DNA of 64,000 bases from Niallia sp052318935 (GCA_052318935.1 JBQRKO010000006.1); one strand, 5' to 3'. Shown: positions 17,706-26,612, counted from the stretch's first letter. Translations and numbers: made by a program. Notes: a model not told the origin generated them from the letters alone.

Positions 17706-17778
17706 AACAAAAGACTATCTACTCCATTATACATTTCATTAACAATAGAAATGTATAATGGGTAGCTAGTCTCTTGTT
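17706..17778 (+). other. Very long hairpin between atpG and atpD
   Basis: The segment 17706-17737 pairs with 17748-17778. The core AGACTATCTACTCCATTATACATTTC-type arm (17712-17737) matches its partner (17748-17772) with only one mismatch and one bulge, around a 10-nt loop. AACAA/TTGTT extends the base. There is no T-run, and the stem ends about 30 nt before the atpD ribosome-binding site AGGAGGG (17807-17813). Confidence 0.85.
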
Positions 17779-17819
17779 TGGACACCCTTGTTTTAAGAGA
17801 AAGTTTAGGAGGGAAAATA

Positions 17820-19235
17820 ATGAGCTTAGGACGAGTTCTTCAAGTAATGGGACCAGTTGTTGACGTTAAGTTCGACGGAGGATATTTACCTGATATTAAT
17901 AACTCATTAAAAGTAGTTCAAACTGCTGGTAGTGATGCGAATGTCGAATTAACGCTTGAAGTGGCCCTTCATTTAGGTGATAACACAGTTCGAACTATTG
18001 CAATGTCTTCTACAGATGGAATTACTAGAGGTACACAAGTAGAGGATTCTGGTAAGCCAATTTCAGTTCCTGTTGGGGACGTTACACTAGGACGTGTATT
18101 TAATGTTTTAGGAGAAACAATTGATTTAGATCCAAAAATTCCTGCGGATGCAAGACGTGATTCTATTCATAGAGAAGCTCCTAAGTTTGAACAGCTTTCA
18201 ACACAAGTTGAAATTTTGGAAACTGGTATTAAAGTTGTAGACTTACTTGCCCCTTATATTAAAGGTGGGAAAATTGGATTGTTCGGTGGAGCGGGAGTTG
18301 GTAAAACCGTTTTAATCCAAGAATTAATCAATAATATTGCACAAGAACATGGTGGTATCTCTGTTTTTGCTGGAGTTGGAGAGCGTACACGTGAAGGAAA
18401 TGACCTTTACTTTGAGATGACTGATTCTGGTGTTATCAAAAAAACAGCGATGGTATTCGGACAAATGAATGAGCCGCCTGGTGCCCGTATGCGTGTTGCA
18501 TTAACAGGATTGACAATGGCAGAATACTTCCGTGACGAACAAGGTCAGGACGTATTATTCTTTATCGATAACATTTTCCGTTTTACTCAAGCAGGTTCAG
18601 AAGTATCAGCCCTTCTTGGCCGTATGCCTTCAGCGGTTGGGTACCAGCCAACACTTGCTACTGAAATGGGTAAACTGCAAGAGCGTATTACATCTACTAG
18701 TGTAGGTTCTGTAACATCTATTCAAGCAATTTACGTACCAGCGGATGACTATACAGATCCGGCTCCTGCTACAACATTTGCTCACTTAGATGCAACAACA
18801 AACTTAGAGCGTAAACTAACAGAAATGGGTATTTATCCAGCGGTTGATCCGTTAGCATCAACATCTCGTGCATTATCTCCAGAAATTGTAGGAGAAGAGC
18901 ACTATAGTGTTGCACGTCAAGTACAGTCAACATTACAACGTTACAAAGAGCTACAAGATATCATCAGTATCCTTGGTATGGATGAGTTAAGTGATGAAGA
19001 TAAACTAGTTGTACACCGTGCAAGAAGAGTTCAGTTCTTCTTATCACAAAACTTCCATGTTGCTGAACAGTTTACAGGTCAAGCAGGATCTTATGTACCA
19101 GTAAATGAAACAGTAAAAGGATTTAAAGATATTTTGGAAGGAAAATACGATAATCTTCCAGAAGATGCATTCCGTCTTGTAGGACGTATAGAAGAAGCTG
19201 TTGAGAATGCAAAAAAAATGGGTGTTGAAGTTTAA
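17820..19235 (+). CDS. atpD: F0F1 ATP synthase subunit beta
   Basis: The 471-aa catalytic subunit has the Walker A loop GGAGVGKTV, the catalytic Glu in AGVGERTREGND and the signature PAVDPLASTSR. The start at 17820 follows AGGAGGG (17807-17813) and gives the family MSLGRVLQVMGPVVDV; an in-frame start at 17778 lies inside the upstream hairpin and is unlikely. Confidence 0.98.
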   Translation: MSLGRVLQVMGPVVDVKFDGGYLPDINNSLKVVQTAGSDANVELTLEVALHLGDNTVRTIAMSSTDGITRGTQVEDSGKPISVPVGDVTLGRVFNVLGETIDLDPKIPADARRDSIHREAPKFEQLSTQVEILETGIKVVDLLAPYIKGGKIGLFGGAGVGKTVLIQELINNIAQEHGGISVFAGVGERTREGNDLYFEMTDSGVIKKTAMVFGQMNEPPGARMRVALTGLTMAEYFRDEQGQDVLFFIDNIFRFTQAGSEVSALLGRMPSAVGYQPTLATEMGKLQERITSTSVGSVTSIQAIYVPADDYTDPAPATTFAHLDATTNLERKLTEMGIYPAVDPLASTSRALSPEIVGEEHYSVARQVQSTLQRYKELQDIISILGMDELSDEDKLVVHRARRVQFFLSQNFHVAEQFTGQAGSYVPVNETVKGFKDILEGKYDNLPEDAFRLVGRIEEAVENAKKMGVEV

Positions 19236-19256
19236 ACATAATCAGGAGGGGTAGAA

Positions 19257-19664
19257 ATGAAGACGATTAAAGTCAATGTAGTAACTCCTGATGGCCCGGT
19301 GCATGAATCAGACGTTGAAATGGTTATCGCAAAAGCAGAAAGTGGAGAATTAGGGATACTTGCAGGGCATATTCCAATGGTAGCACCCCTAAAAATTGGG
19401 GCAATTCACTTGAAAAACGGGAAGTCTTCTGAATATATTGCTGTAAATGGCGGTATTTTGGAAGTGCGTCCAGAACAAGTAACAGTGCTTGCTCAGTCTG
19501 CTGAAACTGCGGAAGAAATTGATTATGATCGTGCTTTACGAGCTAAGGAGCGTGCCGAAAAAAGAATACATGAACAAAAAAATGAACATGTAGATTTTAA
19601 ACGTGCTGAACTTGCTCTTAAACGTGCAATGAATCGTATATCCATTGTTGAAAAGAAATATTAA
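19257..19664 (+). CDS. atpC: F0F1 ATP synthase subunit epsilon
   Basis: The 135-aa epsilon subunit has an N-terminal beta-sandwich (VVTPDGPVHESDV, GELGILAGHIPMVAPL) and a C-terminal two-helix inhibitory domain (RALRAKERAEKR to the end). It is the last gene of the operon and is followed by a strong terminator. The start at 19257 follows AGGAGGGG. Confidence 0.97.
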   Translation: MKTIKVNVVTPDGPVHESDVEMVIAKAESGELGILAGHIPMVAPLKIGAIHLKNGKSSEYIAVNGGILEVRPEQVTVLAQSAETAEEIDYDRALRAKERAEKRIHEQKNEHVDFKRAELALKRAMNRISIVEKKY

Positions 19665-19671
19665 TAATGAT

Positions 19672-19715
19672 AAATACCTCTCTATTGTTTACCATACAAT
19701 AGAGAGGTATTTTTT
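19672..19715 (+). terminator. Terminator of the atp operon
   Basis: AAATACCTCTCTATTG (19672-19687) pairs with CAATAGAGAGGTATTT (19697-19712), followed by T's. Confidence 0.95.
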
Positions 19716-19794
19716 ATCGGACAGGAAAAGATAATATAAAAAATATACAGTTTAATTTATGTTCTCTGTTAAATTCCATGGGTGATTTTCTAAA

Positions 19795-20002
19795 GGCTAT
19801 TTTCTCAAAGGTTGTTGTTTTTTACGTGGAAAAAATGGGAGAAGAAGTACTTAACAGACTGAATACACGTAGACTCCTGTGGGAATGCGAGAAAGACGAG
19901 ACCCCATAGGAGCGTATGCGACGAGGAGGCTCGACGCTCGCTAAACGGACGAAGTGTATTCAGGCTGCGCGTTTAAAAGCAATAATCTATACGAAAACAG
20001 CC
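19795..20002 (+). repeat. MITE-like repeat, copy C
   Basis: It starts GGCTATTTTC and ends GAAAACAGCC and has the same interior as copy A. The flanks TTTTCTAAA and TTTTCAAAA look like a diverged target duplication. Confidence 0.87.
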
Positions 20003-20024
20003 TTTTCAAAAGGTCAGGAAATTC

Positions 20025-20110
20025 ACTCCCTTTCCGCGGACGAACTGGCAAGCCGTCTTGCTTAGATCGTTTTTTCACAGGAGTCTCGCAGATTCTCTTC
20101 CCATAAACAA
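20025..20110 (-). repeat. Degraded reverse-orientation repeat core
   Basis: TTTCCGCGGACGA and CACAGGAGTCTCGC read as the reverse complement of the MITE core (TCGTCCGCGGAAA, GCGAGACTCCTGTG). The terminal repeats are not recognisable. The rest of 19716-20233 shows no gene. Confidence 0.55.
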
Positions 20111-20233
20111 CATGATCGTTAAACGGAGCTAATTAATAAGAAAAATAAAAAAAGATGAAACCTTTTTAGCAGTTAACTCGTCAAATAAGAGTTAGTACAT
20201 AAGGAATCGTTTTAGATTGGGGGATGTGTCTAG

Positions 20234-20470
20234 TTGATTTCAAATTTCGGACAGCAAGCGTTACTTAGTATCATCGCTCATGTTATTTTTATTGCATTAG
20301 CATGGTGGGCATTACAATCCTTAAATTTTGATAAATTCCTTCGTGCAAACAAAGTTTTTCAAGCGAGAGTATTATATGTATTATTGTCTATTATTATTGG
20401 TTCCATTATTAGTAATTTCTTCTTAGATTATTTAACATGGTCGCAGCAATTGCCATTAATTATGCAATGA
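20234..20470 (+). CDS. ywzB: DUF1146 membrane protein YwzB
   Basis: This 78-aa protein has two hydrophobic helices (about residues 8-30 and 45-65) around the FDKFLRANKVFQARVL segment typical of DUF1146. The function is unknown. Its place between atpC and ywmB matches B. subtilis ywzB. It starts with TTG 20234 after TTGGGGGATG. Confidence 0.88.
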   Translation: MISNFGQQALLSIIAHVIFIALAWWALQSLNFDKFLRANKVFQARVLYVLLSIIIGSIISNFFLDYLTWSQQLPLIMQ

Positions 20471-20668
20471 ACTGCATAAAAAGCATAAAATATAGGTCTT
20501 CATACATGTTTTCATTTGGGGTGTTTTTCTGTACAATTCAAATTGCGTGTGTATAAAAAATAGTATGTCTATTACTAAAGAAAATATTCTTGTCAAAATG
20601 TGACGACAATTCCTCTGTATGCAATCCTTCGCCATGGACAAAATGGTAGTAAGGGGGAGGAATTATAA

Positions 20669-21415
20669 ATGAATAAAATATTTTATATCACTTTCACTAT
20701 TTTTATGGGGTTTGCTGTTTGGATACTTGGATATAACACCATTAATGCGCATACACAACTTGATTTGTTCACTATAAATGAAATATTAAAAAATGAAAAC
20801 GGGATTCAAATCAATGAATGGTCTCTAAATGCAAGAGAAAAGCTGGAAAATGTAACAACCATACAAGATGCGAAAAATTACCAAGAATTAATGAAGGAAA
20901 AATTCCCGACAGCGAAATGGCAGGAAACAAAAAATCGACAAAGCTGGCAAATGAAAGCTTTGCTGCGGTCTAATAAAAACATGGAAGAAAGCATTATTAT
21001 TACTACTTCTTTAACAACAAAAACTTCCCAATCATATATTATATATGAGGCAAAAGGGAAGGAGTTAAAAGACGAAACAAATAAAAAGCTGCAACAGCAA
21101 ATAGAAGAAAATATTTCTGCCATATTTCGGGGTGAACCTACAATTTTCTCTTGTATAAAAGGCGAATTCAATGATAAGATTAATGAGTCTTTGCCTTATT
21201 ATGTAAACCATTTGCTAAGTGTTTTTCAAGCAAAACAAATAGAAGCGTTAAAAGAAAATGAATTTATTTCTACTTCTGCTTATACACCAATATTTGAAGA
21301 GACAGTTCATAACAGCAAAGAGGCAATGAATTTACAATTAGGAATAAGAACACAAGGAATGGGCGGTAAAACTACCATTGTAGTTGGCACACCCATCATA
21401 ACGATTGAATATTAA
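20669..21415 (+). CDS. ywmB: YwmB family protein (TATA-box-binding-like fold)
   Basis: This 248-aa protein has an N-terminal signal or anchor helix (residues 2-22) and an extracellular domain of the YwmB/DUF1779 family, found only next to murA and spoIID in sporeformers. The C-terminal half contains FSCIKGEFND and LGIRTQGMGGKTTIVVGTPIITIEY. Its molecular role is unknown. A strong ribosome-binding site AAGGGGGAGG precedes the start. Confidence 0.88.
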   Translation: MNKIFYITFTIFMGFAVWILGYNTINAHTQLDLFTINEILKNENGIQINEWSLNAREKLENVTTIQDAKNYQELMKEKFPTAKWQETKNRQSWQMKALLRSNKNMEESIIITTSLTTKTSQSYIIYEAKGKELKDETNKKLQQQIEENISAIFRGEPTIFSCIKGEFNDKINESLPYYVNHLLSVFQAKQIEALKENEFISTSAYTPIFEETVHNSKEAMNLQLGIRTQGMGGKTTIVVGTPIITIEY

Positions 21416-21448
21416 TATAGAGACATTGGACGCGGAGGGGAATACACT

Positions 21449-22756
21449 TTGGATAAAATCATCGTCCGCGGCGGAAAAAGGTTAAATGGAACGGTTAAAG
21501 TAGAAGGCGCAAAGAATGCCGTTTTGCCTGTAATCGCCGCAACATTATTAGCAAGTGATGGAAAAAGTATTATTAAATCAGTTCCAACTCTTTCAGATGT
21601 ATATACAATTAACGAAGTATTGCGTTTTTTAAATGCGGAAGTTAAATTTCATAATAATGAAGTAGTTGTAGATGCATCACAAGAGTTAAGTGTGGAAGCA
21701 CCTTTTGAATATGTTAGTAAAATGCGTGCTTCTGTTTTAGTTATGGGTTCACTGCTCGCTAGAAACGGAAGAGCGAGAGTAGCATTACCAGGTGGTTGTG
21801 CTATTGGTTCAAGACCAATCGACCAACACCTTAAAGGCTTTGAAGCAATGGGTGCAAAAGTTCAAGTGGGGAATGGCTTTATTGAAGCATCAGTTGAAGA
21901 TCGTTTACAAGGTGCAAAAATCTATTTAGATTTCCCAAGTGTTGGTGCTACAGAAAATATTATGATGGCAGCAACTTTGGCAAAAGGCACAACTGTTATT
22001 GAGAATGTTGCAAAAGAACCTGAGATTGTTGACTTAGCTAATTTCTTAAATAAGATGGGTGCAAAAGTTAGAGGTGCGGGTACTGGGACAATTCGAATTG
22101 AAGGGGTAGACGTATTATTTGGTGCAGAGCATTGTATTATCCCTGATAGAATTGAAGCAGGAACATTTTTAGTTGCCGCTGCTATTACAGGAGGAGATGT
22201 CCTTGTACAAGGAGCTGTTCCTGAACATTTATCTTCTTTAATTGCAAAAATGGAAGAAATGGGTGTTGTTTTTAAGGAAGAAGAAGACGGCATTCGTGTA
22301 ATCAGTGCAAATAATTTAAAAGCAGTAGACATTAAAACAATGCCACACCCTGGATTTCCAACAGATATGCAGTCACAAATGATGGCATTATTACTTCGTG
22401 CTAAAGGAACAAGTATGATAACGGAAACTGTTTTTGAAAACCGTTTTATGCATGTAGAAGAATTTAGACGTATGAATGGTGATGTGAAAATTGAAGGTCG
22501 TTCGGTTATTATGAATGGACCAACAAATTTACAAGGTGCTGAAGTAGCAGCAACTGATCTTCGTGCTGCGGCTGCATTGATTTTATCTGGCCTTGCTGCA
22601 GATGGAATCACACGCGTAACGCAACTTAAACATTTAGATCGTGGTTATGTTAATTTCCATCAAAAACTTGCTGCATTAGGTGCGGATATTGAAAGAGTAA
22701 CAGAAGAAGAAGAGGTTACATTAACAGCATCTTATGTTGCTGATTTAAATGCATAA
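21449..22756 (+). CDS. murA: UDP-N-acetylglucosamine 1-carboxyvinyltransferase MurA
   Basis: This 435-aa enzyme transfers enolpyruvate from PEP to UDP-GlcNAc, the first committed step of peptidoglycan synthesis. The catalytic loop GGCAIGSRPIDQHLKGFEA contains the PEP-binding Cys, so it should be fosfomycin-sensitive in principle. KNAVLPVIAATLL and the inside-out barrel repeats are intact. It starts with TTG 21449 after CGGAGGGG. It is the MurAA-type copy judging by synteny (ywmB upstream, spoIID downstream). Confidence 0.97.
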   Translation: MDKIIVRGGKRLNGTVKVEGAKNAVLPVIAATLLASDGKSIIKSVPTLSDVYTINEVLRFLNAEVKFHNNEVVVDASQELSVEAPFEYVSKMRASVLVMGSLLARNGRARVALPGGCAIGSRPIDQHLKGFEAMGAKVQVGNGFIEASVEDRLQGAKIYLDFPSVGATENIMMAATLAKGTTVIENVAKEPEIVDLANFLNKMGAKVRGAGTGTIRIEGVDVLFGAEHCIIPDRIEAGTFLVAAAITGGDVLVQGAVPEHLSSLIAKMEEMGVVFKEEEDGIRVISANNLKAVDIKTMPHPGFPTDMQSQMMALLLRAKGTSMITETVFENRFMHVEEFRRMNGDVKIEGRSVIMNGPTNLQGAEVAATDLRAAAALILSGLAADGITRVTQLKHLDRGYVNFHQKLAALGADIERVTEEEEVTLTASYVADLNA

Positions 22757-22766
22757 AGCTATTTGG

Positions 22767-22812
22767 CTGCAAATTTTATTTATTGGTGATAAATAAAATT
22801 TGCAGTTTTTTT
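22767..22812 (+). terminator. Terminator after murA
   Basis: CTGCAAATTTTATTTAT (22767-22783) and ATAAATAAAATTTGCAG (22789-22805) form a perfect 17-bp stem, then T7. Confidence 0.95.
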
Positions 22813-22870
22813 GTCGTCTAAGAAATTATAAACGAAATGGGATTGTGGATAACTCGGCGGTTGTGTCCGC

Positions 22871-22987
22871 ATCTAGCTCCAGCGCCTAGCTCTTGTGAAA
22901 AATAACCCCATGCCTCTAAAAGTAAAAAGCACTTTTGGAGTCATGTGAACATTTTTCTTCAGAGCTGTTCAAGGCGCTTGCTCTTTT
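22871..22987 (+). repeat. Palindromic repeat family 2, copy 1
   Basis: It contains CTAGCTCCAGCGCCTAGC...AAGGCGC with an inner stem around TCTAAAAGT/ACTTTTGGA. This is the most diverged copy. Between 22990 and 23230 nothing else is recognisable. Confidence 0.75.
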
Positions 22988-23236
22988 GTTCTTTAAAAAG
23001 GTATTGAATGTGAAAAGAGTGGTTTTTAATTAGAGGTTTTGAAAGTTAGGCGGGAAAAAGGGTATTAATGAAATAATATGCAAAAAAAACGCTGATAGAA
23101 CAACTATTTAGTTGTTTCGAAAAGAATTTTCCTCCTGCTTAATCTTGTCATAAAAGCATGTCCCACTCCATATGAATGTTAAGAAGAGACGTCATTTATT
23201 GGATAAGAAAGACAAGTTTTTTGAAGTTAGATAGAT

Positions 23237-23356
23237 GTCCAGCTCCGGCGCCTAGCCCCTGTGAAAGATAACCTCTTGCCTCTAAAAGTAAAAAACACTT
23301 TTTGAGTCAAGAGAACATTTTTCTTCGGGGCTGAGCAAGGCGCCTGCGCTTTTCTT
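23237..23356 (+). repeat. Palindromic repeat family 2, copy 2
   Basis: CAGCTCCGGCGCCTAGCCCC at the left pairs with GGGGCTGAGCAAGGCGCC at the right. The inner stem is CTCTTG/CAAGAG plus AAAAGT/ACTTTT. It ends about 25 bp before spoIID. Confidence 0.85.
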
Positions 23357-23381
23357 ATTTCGTTCATATGGGGGCCTTGAC

Positions 23382-24404
23382 ATGATTAAAATCAAACCAT
23401 TCATCGTACTAGGAGTAATTCTGTTTGCCATCACATTATTAATACCTTCCATATTAGTTCTACCTTTTATGGAGGCAAAGATTAGTGGAAAATTAGGAGA
23501 AAATGTGCAAGAAGTAAATAAAAGCAAAAAGACTTCAGGGCCTGCCGTTGAGGTAGCAGTTTATAGAGAAAATAAAAAGGCAGTAGAAAAGCTAGATTTA
23601 GATGAATATGTTCTTGGAGTGGTAGCTAGTGAAATGCCTGCAGATTTTAATCCAGAAGCGTTAAAGGCTCAAGCGTTAACGGCAAGAACCTACATTGTAA
23701 AGAAGTTGGAAAGCGGTGAGTCATCAGACCTTCCTGACGGGGCAGTAGTTGGTGATTCTATCAATTATCAAGTATATAAAAGCAGGGAAGAATTAAAAAA
23801 GCTTTGGAAAGCATCTGATTATAATTGGAAAATTAAAAAATTGGAAGAAGCTGTCGCAGCTACTTCGGGGCAAATACTGACGTATGCTGGTAAACCAATT
23901 GATGCCACTTTTTTTTCGACAAGCAATGGTTATACTGAAAGCTCTAGTAGCATATGGCCAAATAAGATCCCCTATTTAACAAGTGTGGAAAGTCCGTGGG
24001 ATATAAAGTCTCCAAAATATAATGGAAAAAAGGTGCTGTCGGTAGCGGAATTTGAACAAAAACTAGGCGTTACCTTAACCAGCAGCGCAGAAGTAGGACA
24101 AATTACAGCGTACACAGCAGGAAAACGTGTTGCGAAAGTAAATATTAATGGCAAAGTGTTAACAGGTAAAGATATAAGAGATAAACTTGAGTTAAAATCC
24201 ACTGATTTTAAATGGGTACGCAAAGGAGACAACATCGTAATTACAACAGAAGGATATGGCCATGGTGTTGGCATGAGTCAATATGGAGCGAATGGAATGG
24301 CTTCAGAAGGAAAGAACTATAAAGATATTGTGAAACATTACTATAAAGGTGTTCAAGTAGCAGATGCAAGTAGTTTGTTAACGAAATATACGGCAAAAAA
24401 ATAA
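23382..24404 (+). CDS. spoIID: Stage II sporulation protein D
   Basis: This 340-aa lytic transglycosylase of the DMP engulfment machinery has one N-terminal membrane anchor (about residues 7-28) and an extracellular SpoIID domain. The catalytic Glu is in VVASEMPADFNPEALKAQAL, and conserved YGHGVGMSQYGANGMA follows near the C-terminus. It works with SpoIIM and SpoIIP at the septum during engulfment. Expected control is sigma-E, but I did not find a convincing promoter. Family-2 repeats flank the gene in opposite orientations. Confidence 0.96.
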   Translation: MIKIKPFIVLGVILFAITLLIPSILVLPFMEAKISGKLGENVQEVNKSKKTSGPAVEVAVYRENKKAVEKLDLDEYVLGVVASEMPADFNPEALKAQALTARTYIVKKLESGESSDLPDGAVVGDSINYQVYKSREELKKLWKASDYNWKIKKLEEAVAATSGQILTYAGKPIDATFFSTSNGYTESSSSIWPNKIPYLTSVESPWDIKSPKYNGKKVLSVAEFEQKLGVTLTSSAEVGQITAYTAGKRVAKVNINGKVLTGKDIRDKLELKSTDFKWVRKGDNIVITTEGYGHGVGMSQYGANGMASEGKNYKDIVKHYYKGVQVADASSLLTKYTAKK

Positions 24405-24405
24405 T

Positions 24406-24522
24406 AAAAGCGGAAGCGCCTTGATCAGCCCCGAAGAAAAATGTTCACTTGTCTCAAAAAGTGTCTTTTACTTTTAGAGACAAGTGATTATCTTTCACAG
24501 GGGCTAGGCGCTGTAGCTAGAC
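24406..24522 (-). repeat. Palindromic repeat family 2, copy 3 (reverse)
   Basis: Reverse complement of copy 2 with compensatory changes: the inner stem reads CACTTG/CAAGTG instead of CTCTTG/CAAGAG, and GTCTC pairs fully with GAGAC. A second partial end (GCGGAAGCGCCTTGGC) follows at 24531-24546. Confidence 0.85.
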
Positions 24523-24539
24523 AAAGAAAAGCGGAAGCG

Positions 24540-24570
24540 CCTTGGCTAAAAAATGAGCCAGGCCTTTTTT
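24540..24570 (+). terminator. Probable terminator after spoIID
   Basis: CCTTGGCT pairs with AGCCAGG across AAAAAATG with one bulge, followed by CCTTTTTT. Confidence 0.55.
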
Positions 24571-24611
24571 GCAGAGAAACTAAGTTTTCACAGAATTTTA
24601 GGCAAAGGAAG

Positions 24612-24631
24612 CCCATTCCTTCAGGTGTGGG
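24612..24631 (+). other. Second IS605-type end hairpin upstream of tnpB
   Basis: CCCATTCC, loop TTCA, then GGTGTGGG form a 7-of-8-bp hairpin followed by AGGAATTTGC. It closely resembles the hairpin at the 3' end of the TnpB unit (26583-26602), suggesting the remnant of another element end. Confidence 0.5.
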
Positions 24632-24733
24632 AGGAATTTGCTTTTTTTGAACATTTTGTTAAAAGGTACATTTGTTCCATTTTATTTGTTATAATTATAA
24701 CGCAAACAAATGTTCTGTATGGAGGTTTTTGTA

Positions 24734-26359
24734 ATGGCAAAGGAGAAAAAACCTTCCTATGTATTAACGATGGAATTATGGACAAATCCTTCTATTATAA
24801 AAGACATAGAGAGCGATTTAGAAGTGAGTCGCGTCATTTATAATTCGTGTCTTGGAGTATTATTAAAACGTGAGGCACAAATGAAACGGACAAAAAAATA
24901 TAAAAAATTAAGTAGATGTCTTCGTGCTGTTTCTAAAAAACTCTCCTACTACAAAGCACAAGGAAATAAAAAGAACATCCAATTCTATCAAAACGAGAAA
25001 AAGCAAATCATGAGGAAAATATTTGATATACAAGAACAATTTGAGTTAACGGAGTATGCTATGCACGATTATCTTAAAGCCATTCGGAACCATTTTGGAA
25101 ATACATTAAATGCAGATTTTGCTCAGAAGGCAGCTACTCGTGCTTGGAATACGTTTCATAAGAAATTGAAGGGTGAATCCAAGAGAGTAAACTTTATTAA
25201 ACGCGGAGAAATAGTTAGTTTTGAAGGGAAGAAAAACAATACCGGGTGGTTTTATCGAGATGGAAACATTGTTTATGGAAAAACAAAAATAAATTTAATG
25301 ATAAAAGAAAATGATTTGTACATGCAGGAAGCATTGTCTAACCTCAAAAACAGCGTTGAATTTGAATACAAAACTAAAAAAGGCGAGGTAAAAAACTCTT
25401 TCTATAAAGTGAAATATGTTCGTATTGTAAAACGTGTAATACGTGGGAAAACTCGTTATTTTGCACAATTGATCGTTCAAGGATTTCCTCCAGCGAAACG
25501 AAATAAAGATGGTTCATTTAGGTATCAAATAGGGGAAGGTCGTGTTGGCGGAGATTTAGGAACTTCTTCTATCGCAGTCGTTGGAGAGAATAACGTTCTC
25601 TTAACGAATTTAGCTGGGAATGTGATGAATCTATCAAGGAAAATTCGATTGATTCAAAGAAAAATGGATCGTTCAAAACGAGCGATGAATCCGAAAAATT
25701 ATCATCCAGATGGAACGATTAAAAAAGGAAAAAAGACGTGGATTTACTCCAAAGGTTATTTGAAGTTAAAATCGAAACTGAAAGAGTTATACCGAAAACA
25801 GGCCGTTTGTAGAAAACTATCTCATCGTACATTAGCTAATAGACTCCTCTCTTTCGGAGATGAACATTACTGGGAAGAAATGAACATAAAGAGTTTGCAA
25901 AAACGTTCTAAGAAAATAGAAATCAGTGAAAAAACAGGAAAATACAAACGTAAAAAGCGTTTTGGAAAAAGTATAGGGCACCGTGCTCCTGCAATGTTTA
26001 TAAACATACTTGAACGAAAAGTAACAGCTCAAGGCGGAATATTTAAAAAAGTGAATACAAGAACATTTAAAGCGAGTCAATATAATCATAAGACAAATGA
26101 TTATACGAAAAAAGAATTGAAAGAAAGATGGCACAGCTTTGATGATGGGACAAGCATTCAACGAGATTTATACTCGGCGTTTCTGTTGATGAATTCCAAT
26201 TGTACCGGAACAAAAACGAATAGAAAACTTTGTGAAAAGACATTTGAGCTGTTTCAATCTTTACATGATAAAGAAATAGAACGAATAGAGAAACAAGGTG
26301 TAATGGTGTTAAATTCAGGCATTCAATTAAAAAACAAAAAAGCTGCAGCAGCGGTTTAA
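24734..26359 (+). CDS. tnpB: TnpB (OrfB) RNA-guided nuclease-like protein, zinc ribbon lost
   Basis: This 541-aa protein belongs to the IS200/IS605/IS1341 TnpB group, ancestors of Cas12. The three RuvC acids are present: Asp274 in GGDLGTSS, Glu381 in WEEMNIKSL and Asp478 in QRDLYSAF. The zinc ribbon usually placed before the last RuvC motif is absent: the interval has no CxxC pair. At 541 aa it is longer than common TnpBs (~370-400). Start 24734 follows GGAGG (24721-24725); frames from 24710 or 24553 are less likely. No tnpA is nearby, so mobility would need help. A structured 3' region probably supplies its guide RNA. Confidence 0.85.
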   Translation: MAKEKKPSYVLTMELWTNPSIIKDIESDLEVSRVIYNSCLGVLLKREAQMKRTKKYKKLSRCLRAVSKKLSYYKAQGNKKNIQFYQNEKKQIMRKIFDIQEQFELTEYAMHDYLKAIRNHFGNTLNADFAQKAATRAWNTFHKKLKGESKRVNFIKRGEIVSFEGKKNNTGWFYRDGNIVYGKTKINLMIKENDLYMQEALSNLKNSVEFEYKTKKGEVKNSFYKVKYVRIVKRVIRGKTRYFAQLIVQGFPPAKRNKDGSFRYQIGEGRVGGDLGTSSIAVVGENNVLLTNLAGNVMNLSRKIRLIQRKMDRSKRAMNPKNYHPDGTIKKGKKTWIYSKGYLKLKSKLKELYRKQAVCRKLSHRTLANRLLSFGDEHYWEEMNIKSLQKRSKKIEISEKTGKYKRKKRFGKSIGHRAPAMFINILERKVTAQGGIFKKVNTRTFKASQYNHKTNDYTKKELKERWHSFDDGTSIQRDLYSAFLLMNSNCTGTKTNRKLCEKTFELFQSLHDKEIERIEKQGVMVLNSGIQLKNKKAAAAV

Positions 26360-26612
26360 AAAACAAAAATGGCGGTGTGACCTACCGAGTCTGTGAGGGC
26401 CATAGATGCAGTCGTAAATGGCAACAGAGGTTGCTTTGGCTGTGAAAGTTCTGAATAAACCTTTAAACATGATGTTTATTAATGTCAGTGCTTCATTCCC
26501 AAGCCGTCCACTTGTAAAAGTGTGGAGTGTGTGAATGTACTTGTACATGTATGAATGAAGAGAAGCAAGAGTTTTTCAGAACCCCATTGCTTTAGCGGTG
26601 GGAGTGTCAGTC
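26360..26612 (+). ncRNA. Probable omega-RNA / right end of the TnpB element
   Basis: The 250 bp after tnpB has no open frame and ends with the hairpin CCCATTGC-TTTA-GCGGTGGG (26583-26602) followed by AGTGTCAGTC. TnpB elements encode their guide-RNA scaffold here, ending at the element's right end, with the guide read from flanking DNA. The predicted guide would start near 26607-26615 in the AT-rich sequence before spoIIQ. The exact boundary is uncertain. Confidence 0.6.

Noticed and set aside
24553..24843. Upstream open frame overlapping tnpB
   Set aside because: It covers the older element end and lies in another frame from tnpB; no start signal.
26119..26169. TnpB as a nuclease-dead TldR-type repressor
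   Set aside because: All three RuvC acidic residues appear present, so loss of catalysis is not supported by sequence.
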